From contig CM057009.1 of assembly GCA_029891345.1 (NCBI GenBank), positions 311,836,166 to 311,900,165 of the forward strand: a stretch of 64,000 nt of DNA, read 5' to 3'. This DNA comes from Dryococelus australis (Eukaryota > Arthropoda > Insecta > Phasmatodea > Phasmatidae). The notes beneath the pieces are model-generated. The model ran no database searches. It had not been told where the DNA came from and saw only the letters and a list, made by a program, of their open reading frames with translations. The position numbers and the translations under genes were made by a program. Positions 57,618 to 64,000 of the stretch are shown in pieces; position 1 is the first letter of the stretch; each line of letters begins with the position of its first letter.

Positions 57618-58305
57618 TTAATGTTCTTATAACATTATGTTAAAAATATAGTTTCAAACATATATAAATTGTATATAATCCAAAACAAAATTTGTCTTCC
57701 TTACTAAAAACTATATGGAATAACGTACATATCAAACCAAGTTACACAATTCAAACTCTTATGTGTAAAACCTACATTCTAAATTTCACTCAAAGACTTT
57801 TACCAGAGCAAGAAGTATAGTAACGAACAGTATTCCCGCACAATACAAATACATCGAAATGGATTAAATTTAGTAAAAAATAGATATGTATACTAAATAC
57901 TACGTGATTCACCATTAACAAACCTATACAGGTATTACAAAAATATGTTAACATCTATGTTATAAAGAAAATATTTTAGTTACTGTAAACTAGTATTTAA
58001 AATACGTTTTCCAACCACCAGAGTGTTCGGTGTTTCTGTTAACCTGCTCACCATGGCGATAAGGTTTATCCCCTTACCGAATAGTCAATATTAGAATACC
58101 TCAGAATTCTTCCATTTCCACACCACTTTCAATTTCATGTTATAACATTGACGTTAGTTTACAATGTAAACTGTTTCAGACAGTTCTCTCAAAGTTTTGT
58201 TCAGAAACAGTTTCATTAAAAAAAATATTGGGTTTTAATTATGTGCAAAAGGTATGTTACAGCATTTCATTGCAATATACAGACTTTGTGTATACCATTC
58301 ATTTC
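57618..58305. other. AT-rich spacer
   Basis: No feature is recognised between the piggyBac element and copy B of the 2.3-kb segment. Confidence 0.5.
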
Positions 58306-58939
58306 AACACATATTTGAAGAATGATATCTCTTCGCAGCAGACATCAACATGTTCTTTCACAGCCACAGTAATTTTTTTAAGCTATTGATAAACTTGAAA
58401 AAATTTATATTTTGGATTGTTATAAGACAAAGTTGATGTCAGCTAGTGATGTGGAGCTCGCCACTAAACACTCCTTAGCCTTGCTCTGTGGGACAATATT
58501 CCGTTTACCTTATCTTCTCCGACACCACTTTCCCTTCCAACAACCTTGCTCTGTCCCACCATTGTGTGTTTCAAGTTCAGCTAGGCTTTCAAACTCCCCT
58601 TCATTCCATTACTTTCAGAGTTCCTTCACAAGATTTTCTCTAAACACTCCCATCTCCCTGCCCTTTTACTTTCAGAGTTCATTCATTTCTCGCATTTCCA
58701 TACTTGTTGCCGGTCACATCGTGTAAAAACAATAATTATTACAACTAACCCACAAATACTCAAACTTCAATTATTATATAATAATTAACATGACAAGAGG
58801 AATTTAAACTATAAAATTACCAGTCACGTAAATTCCTTATACCATTTATTACAAACTTCAATGTAAATATATTAAAAACAAACACATTAAATAAACAATT
58901 TAAAGTCTCTTCACAACCGATCTTCTCTAAATTCAAAGT

Positions 58940-59821
58940 ACTTTTTAAATAGAAAAATAAGTATGTTAAAAGTTTTCTCCAGAAAAAAACCTTTCAAATG
59001 TTTTTACACTTCGGATTCAAATAAAATCATCGCCTTTTGGGGTGGGACGACAAAAAATTGGCAAAGGTATAATGGGGGTTTAAGGGGGAGAAGGGTTCCG
59101 AATGAGAGGAGGAGGAGTGACAGGGCTGTAACAGATTGGTGGTGGAGACGATGTGAAGGCTGGTGGAGGTGGTGATCGTGGAACATTAACAAAATTTGAA
59201 TATTCAACCAATTGAGAAAATAATGAAGGTTGAGTAGGAGGTGTCTTTCTAAGGCTTATATCCAATGGTTCATAAGATTTCCTCCTTTTTTCAACACATG
59301 GGTGATCGTTTTTCGGCACTCGCAAATCGAGGACTTCAACATACCTTGATGTACTAGGTAAGTCCGATAGATGTTTCGTCATCGGAGGTGCCGGGGTCGT
59401 CATCGAAGGTGCTGGAATGGCCATGCAGCCGACACCGCCATCGGAGCCGCCATCGGAGTCGCTGGAGGTGCCATCACTGCTGGAGCCATCATCGCAAACT
59501 CTGGATGCGCCATCGCTGCCAGAGTCGATGTTATTGCAGGCATTGACAGCACTTGCGGTGTTACCGCATTGGTGCTGTGGGTGCCATCACTGTTGGATCT
59601 GGACGCATTGACAGCGCCAACAGCGTTGGCTCTGGAGGCGCCGTCGCTGTCGACACCATCATCGGAGGTGTTGCTTGCGGTAACACCTACATCTCTTCCT
59701 CCATTGAAACATCGTGTGATGAACTATTAGGACAATACTCAGTCCAGTCATACTTCATAAGCTCGCTCTCAAGGGCTTGAGTGGATATTCCACCAAAATA
59801 CTCATAGTAGAAATCAGACAT
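58940..59821 (-). pseudogene. MSDFYYEY-family gene, copy B (unknown function)
   Basis: The ATG at 59821 gives MSDFYYEYFGGISTQALESE, then LMKYDWTEYCPN, and stops at codon 43, where copy A has a sense codon. Downstream, a long Ala/Pro/Met-Thr-rich stretch and a second open frame (59424-59080) contain APPMTKHLSD, RYVEVLDLRVPKNDHPC, QPSLFSQLVEYSNFV and a PPP-rich tail SPPPPAFTSSPPPICYSPV. Joined length would be about 290 residues. Between copies, several changes in the first 32 codons are silent, but a four-codon block (FGGI against CSDM) differs completely. There is no signal peptide, membrane segment or catalytic motif. It may belong to a virus-like element. Not recognised. Confidence 0.55.
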
Positions 59822-59888
59822 CTTTACAAAGATACACTTGCAACGACCACTCAAGTGAAATAGTGAAGGGGTGTAAAGGTTAAACCCC

Positions 59889-59896
59889 TATTTATA
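59889..59896 (-). promoter_or_regulatory. TATA box for the MSDFYYEY gene, copy B
   Basis: On minus this reads TATAAATA followed by GGGG, 68 bp upstream of the ATG at 59821. A C-rich run lies near 60000 further upstream. It matches copy A in position. Confidence 0.6.
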
Positions 59897-60337
59897 CAAA
59901 ATTCTCAAAATCCGACGTAAGCGCGCAGGAAACAACACTCATCCCCTCCCAACATCACACTCTCCGCCGAAATAGCTCCAAACATTGTCGAAATACACCC
60001 CCCCCCCCATCTAACACCCTTATGACTTTCCTATCCCAGCCTGCTGTAAAAAAGTGTCCTTGTCCAATGAAATGTCTGCTTATCCAATGAAAATGAAATA
60101 TTATCGATTTCACACTGCAAACAAATAAATTAAATATTTTAAATTAAAAGGTTTTTACACAAATCGAAAACTGAAACAGTAGAAAAATTGTATTTTATAC
60201 AACAAATGGATCTCATTGCCCTGACTTTTATTGCAACATCCAGAGCACGACAAGTAGACCAGTTTTTTGTTAGGCCAGATCGACGTAAGGGAAAGGATGG
60301 GACGGGACTTGTGATCATTGACTGCTGTTGTCAGGCC

Positions 60338-60345
60338 TATAAAAG
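60338..60345 (+). promoter_or_regulatory. Plus-strand TATA box, divergent from the MSDFYYEY promoter
   Basis: A canonical TATAAAAG inside ggcctataaaaggtttttc, about 440 bp from the minus-strand TATA box. No clearly conserved protein follows on plus in both copies, so its product may be non-coding or spliced. Confidence 0.5.
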
Positions 60346-60640
60346 GTTTTTCTATTCTCTCTTCACAGCGGGAAAGACAGTGGCGGCTTGAGGTAGAAGA
60401 CCGTACCAGGAAGCGGACAAAAAAATGTATGAGTTCGGCTTTCGACCTGAAATGTCGCTGGATAGTTGAACAATGCTTTAAGCGAACAAAAATCTTATTT
60501 AACACAACGCTTCCTTAACCCCGCTGTTCATCATCGACTCGCCTCTTTCATGTAATGTATCCCTCCCCATGTTACATCAGAAGTCATATTTAACACAGCT
60601 CTGTCAGCCTTGCTTCGCCGTGCATGTCCCAGCTTGCCTC

Positions 60641-61500
60641 CCTCACCCTGCCAAGCGCACACCTCTCGTCACTCATTGCTCTTGTCGCCCGCATTATCTA
60701 CCTAGCTCTAGACAGGAGACTTTGTACGACTGCGTCCCCGCCATGTTTTGAAAAAAGAAAAAAACCTCATCATGGTTTAACACGCTATGGGAAAGGCACT
60801 ATCGTGCTGTGGGCGATTCTCTGTATACACAAGTCTTTAGTGTATTAAATATTAACAATTTCGCTGTGAAATCTGTTTGCATGAATATCACTTACAACAG
60901 TATTGGTTCCTATATAGGAATGTGGCTGAACAAAACATAATGACAGTCATTAGACTGAAGGAATGAAAATTACGTAATTTGGTTACGGAATACATACCAA
61001 ATAATTGATTTTGTTGTGTTGATATGCTTGTTCAATATTAATATGTAAAAATGTTATATCCACAATTAAATACATGGTCCACACACAAACATTTTGTAAA
61101 GTTATGACCATAGATTGATAAAGTATTATATTTTATTTTAATTTTGTGTAAATAATGAATCGCCCATTTCTTTAAGATGTATAGTCTGTTTTGTATTAAA
61201 TTAAACAAACTTTCAGTTAGAAATGCATATTATATATTCCATTTTTTACATAATATTTATTTACATATACAAAAATCACATTCTTCTTAAAATATTTATT
61301 CATTTATACAAGCAATCATCTTTATTCATTTAAGCAATACACTTTGTAATGATGTAATGAAGTTTATATCTGGAGACGATGATGGCGATATGATTCAGGG
61401 ACACTAATTCGATATTCCCTCAAATATGTTACATGTTTTTATTCACAGAGAATATTGAATGAATCAGTAATTCGCTGACTGTCAGATTAGATGTAAGCCA
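60641..61500. other. AT-rich spacer right of copy B
   Basis: No gene is recognised. Only short ORFs near 60624-60850. Confidence 0.5.
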
Positions 61501-61548
61501 CTATGTGGTAAATCACTCACACATTCTTGAAGCGGTTGGAATCTTGAT

Positions 61549-62330
61549 TCAATCATAGATGATATAACACCTCGTTGAATGTGTCTGAGCTGAATTTATT
61601 ATGACCCCAAGTGAAGTATTGCAGAAAAATATTTTTTTTATCTGTGCATTGGAGCGAATAAAGAGAGTTTGCCAAATCTCGAAACTGAGGTCTTGAGAGC
61701 TGATGAGAGTGAAGCAAGATGAATAATGAAACCACGTTGGATTACATATCTTCTTATATGCAATAACTTGGATTACTTCCAACCAGTGGCGAACTGTCTA
61801 TATTGGGAGATATGCAGATCCATTTTTGATATCAGTTGTAAAGTCCACCCGCTTCCAAGAGCATTAATTCTTCAAGTCTGTTTGTCAGGTAAGGTACTAT
61901 AGTAGAGTTATAAAGTTCAGCAATACCTGTGGAATGTAAAATGGGGAGATCTTGAGTTTGAAAGTAGAAAGTTTCTATAGAGGATTCCTCCACTGTGATT
62001 GATTTCAGATACTTACATGATATATTTACACTAAGAGATATTATCAGAGGTGATTTTGTAGTAAAATCTACCAGAGACTTCATACACATTGAGAAAAATC
62101 TTACAAAGACTACATCAGAATCGACTTGATCATTACACATCCGCACATCAGTCAATCTGTCTGCAAATGCTGTGGTTAGTATTTCATAATTGAGCTGGGC
62201 AAATTTTCACTGAGTTGGAAAGTGATTACTTCCAATCCAGAATTAATGTATGACATTTGAAGGAATGCAGTGGTGGAGCAGGAAATTTTAACTGTGTGCT
62301 GACTTAGAGTCATTGCTGGAAGAGGAGCCA
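61549..62330 (-). pseudogene. Unrecognised ORF region with Pro-rich N-terminus
   Basis: Minus-strand frames read, from upstream: VPPPLAPLPAMTLSQHTVKI near 62335-62275, SYINSGLEVITFQLSE near 62250-62205, then after a shift FAQLNYEILTTAFADRLTDV near 62200-62145, continuing in a 107-codon frame (62155-61832). A further frame with FTLISSQDLSFEIWQTLF runs to 61549. The pieces have good hydrophobic patterning and follow one another closely, which suggests one protein of 230 or more residues with two frameshifts. I do not recognise the family. It may be part of the same virus-like element as copy B, or a host gene fragment. Confidence 0.4.
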
Positions 62331-62600
62331 GAGGGGGAGGTACTGCAAGAGGTGCGTGTGAGGTGCTACATGAGGTGCTGTGTGAGATGCTATTTGAGGT
62401 GCTATGTGAGGTGATGTATTAGTGCATGTAAGGTGCTGTGTGATGTGCTACTTGATATGCTGTGTGAGTGCAATGAGTGCTGTGTGAGGTGCTATGTGAG
62501 GTGCTGTGTGAGGTGCTATATGAGTTCTGTGTGATGTCTGTGTGAGGTGCGTGTGAGGGCTATTTGATGTGCTGGTGAGGTGCTGTGTAAGGTGCTATGT
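62330..62600. repeat. 12-bp minisatellite (gaggtgctatgt), about twenty units
   Basis: Units gaggtgctgtgt or gaggtgctatgt with indels fill this stretch. On minus the units could encode Ala-Pro-His-Thr-like or His-Ser-Thr-Ser repeats leading into the Pro-rich block at 62335. Indels change the frame several times. Confidence 0.85.
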
Positions 62601-64000
62601 TGCAAAATCTATAATGTATCTTCTAATTATCACTTGGGGAAATGTTTTCTGGCAGAATCACACTGTAAACTGTATTCTTGAGGATTTAATTCCACATGTC
62701 GTTCTTTTATGTCGATGCATGCTGCGAATATTTGTAAATGTTTTACAGTTTAAGTGACACAGCGTAGCCACCATTGCTCCCGTAGTGTTCCAATTCTAGA
62801 CTTACTGAAGTGGTGTACCGTATTTTATAGTCATTTATACCTAATTATAGGAATTGTAAATACATTTGAAATGTATGCTTAATCAATATCTGGCCACAAA
62901 TCTTTATGTGCAAACTCATTTAGATTTAATAGTCAAATGCACGCAATAAAAGGTCATATAATATTGTATTTTTCAAATAATTTTGTTGTCGAATAAGTCT
63001 ATATGTGGATATTAAAATTAATGATTGGTAAGTCATATGAACACAAAAGTATTTGCAAACCATTATTACCACTAATTTATATTAAAAAGTACATACTGAG
63101 AATGATAGATGTTTTACAAAAACACACATTTTAATTCATTTCTTTTTGATAAATTTGTAGTACTTCCATCTGTTTGATTGTCTTGTAGTAGTAGTATTTT
63201 ACATTCTGGTAAACAAGGAAAAGTGCGAATACATTTCTTTGTTGGTAAAGTTGTATTCGAAAACATATGGTAAACAGGATATTTTGTCATATCGAAACAA
63301 GATATTAAATTATTACAATTTTTCAGCTTCTAATGTATATTGGATATTTTTTAATTTCACATTTGAGTTTCCAGAAAAGCAAATATCATTCGAGGGCAAA
63401 GAGACACATATTTAGAATGGCAGTAAGACTGTTACTTTCCAAAACATTTTGTAAAAGGTTTACTCCAGCATGCAATTAACTTCCTAATATTCAATTTATA
63501 GTTTGATTTCTGTTTACACAATCATGTGACCTCATTCTCCTATTGATCCTTCTTCACAAAGTATTGGTTTGCATAAACCAAATACTTTTATATACTAAAT
63601 TTCACTTGTTAGTTTTCTCATTCCAAATAATGTAATATTACTAGTATAATATCTATTGGTAATTCAGGAGGAGAATCACCATAATCTGCTTCACCACAGC
63701 CAGTCATCAATGACCAATATAGAATCAATTTAGAGTTTTCCTCTGCATAGGAGGATGTTGAATTAGATTCTTATGTTTTATGTAATTGTTCGAATGAAGG
63801 ACAATTGTATTCTTTTTGAATAAATGTTACTTTCCCATTCCACACACACAAATACATTTTTGCTCAATTCCACCTACATATATTGCAAAGTTATTTAAGT
63901 ACTGTTTGCAAATATCTTCAATATTCTCATACTCCATACATCCACTCCCATTTTAGACAGTGGTGGTGTTTGGTTACCCATCTATTAGTTTTCTTGTATT
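62600..64000. other. AT-rich stretch with possible minus-strand coding remnants
   Basis: On minus, MEYENIEDICKQYLNNFAIY near 63935-63880 with KCICVCGMGK after it, and CFDMTKYPVYHMF and TFPCLPECKILLLQDNQ near 63290-63170, look more protein-like than chance, but all are short. No gene is called. Confidence 0.3.

Larger units (their letters stand above)
58306..60640. repeat. Copy B of the 2.3-kb dispersed segment
   Basis: This is the direct-orientation partner of 1-2396. It contains the better preserved pair of TATA boxes and the MSDFYYEY gene start. Similarity ends near 60640 (after tgtcccagcttgc). Both copies have the same internal order, so they are copies of one unit rather than separate recruits. 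Confidence 0.85.

Noticed and set aside
59371-59780. Ala/Gly/Ile-rich plus-strand ORFs in copy B
   Set aside because: These are opposite-strand reading of the same low-complexity stretch, not conserved in copy A as protein.
1-60640. The 2.3-kb direct repeats as LTRs of one 58-kb retroelement
   Set aside because: Each copy holds a gene with its own TATA box, there are no TG..CA ends, primer-binding site or target duplication, and the interior is a mix of unrelated elements.

Overview
This window looks like non-coding, repeat-rich DNA from an animal genome, most likely an arthropod and probably an insect. The grounds are: two decayed Polinton/Maverick DNA elements, a TTAA-flanked piggyBac element, tRNA-derived SINE-like sequences, MITE-like palindromes, several satellites, a low-GC background and no recognisable host housekeeping gene. 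The species cannot be told from sequence reading alone. There are no bacterial operons, rRNA genes or CRISPR arrays.

Layout. 1-2.4 kb: copy A of a diverged segment that returns in direct orientation at 58.3-60.6 kb (copy B). It carries a minus-strand gene starting MSDFYYEY and a TATA-like box on each strand. 2.8-6.3 kb: remains of Polinton 1 (phospholipase A2 capsid-type protein, packaging ATPase, fibre-like coiled coil, a conserved Polinton structural protein, chromodomain integrase), all broken. 8.0-9.2 kb: two related MITE-like palindromes. 9.6-10.0 kb: SINE. 11.3-21.7 kb: a large imperfect palindrome centred near 17.56 kb. Its arms contain, from outside to centre, a 118-bp satellite, about 140-bp repeats, tandem units of about 0.7 kb and a broken zinc-finger gene. 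A solo-LTR-like insert sits in the left arm.

24.0-34.2 kb: Polinton 2, more complete but heavily mutated. It has protein-primed DNA polymerase B on plus, a penton-like minor capsid protein on minus, packaging ATPase on plus, then integrase, a small unknown ORF, fibre-like repeats, adenain-like protease, a hydrophobic pVI-like protein, a PLA2 protein and a structural protein, all on minus. 37.2-38.3 kb: a decayed multi-zinc-finger gene, followed at 39.7-40.9 kb by a 120 to 147-bp satellite that shares sequence blocks with the 118-bp satellite of the palindrome. 44.7-46.9 kb: an 89-bp satellite of about 25 units made of two interleaved variants. 53.2 kb: a second SINE-like copy. 54.4-57.6 kb: a piggyBac element with TTAA target duplications, a broken transposase and iterated subterminal motifs. 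61.5-62.6 kb: an unrecognised minus-strand ORF pair with a Pro/Ala-rich 12-bp minisatellite upstream.

Together this is a graveyard of virus-like and cut-and-paste DNA elements. The Polinton genes would form a self-synthesising, virion-building transposon (polymerase, integrase, protease, packaging ATPase, capsid-associated proteins), but nearly every gene here has stops, frameshifts or lost catalytic residues. The two points I think most deserve follow-up are the palindrome/zinc-finger/satellite family (11.3-21.7 kb and 37.2-40.9 kb) and the duplicated MSDFYYEY module with its divergent TATA boxes. I do not recognise either.
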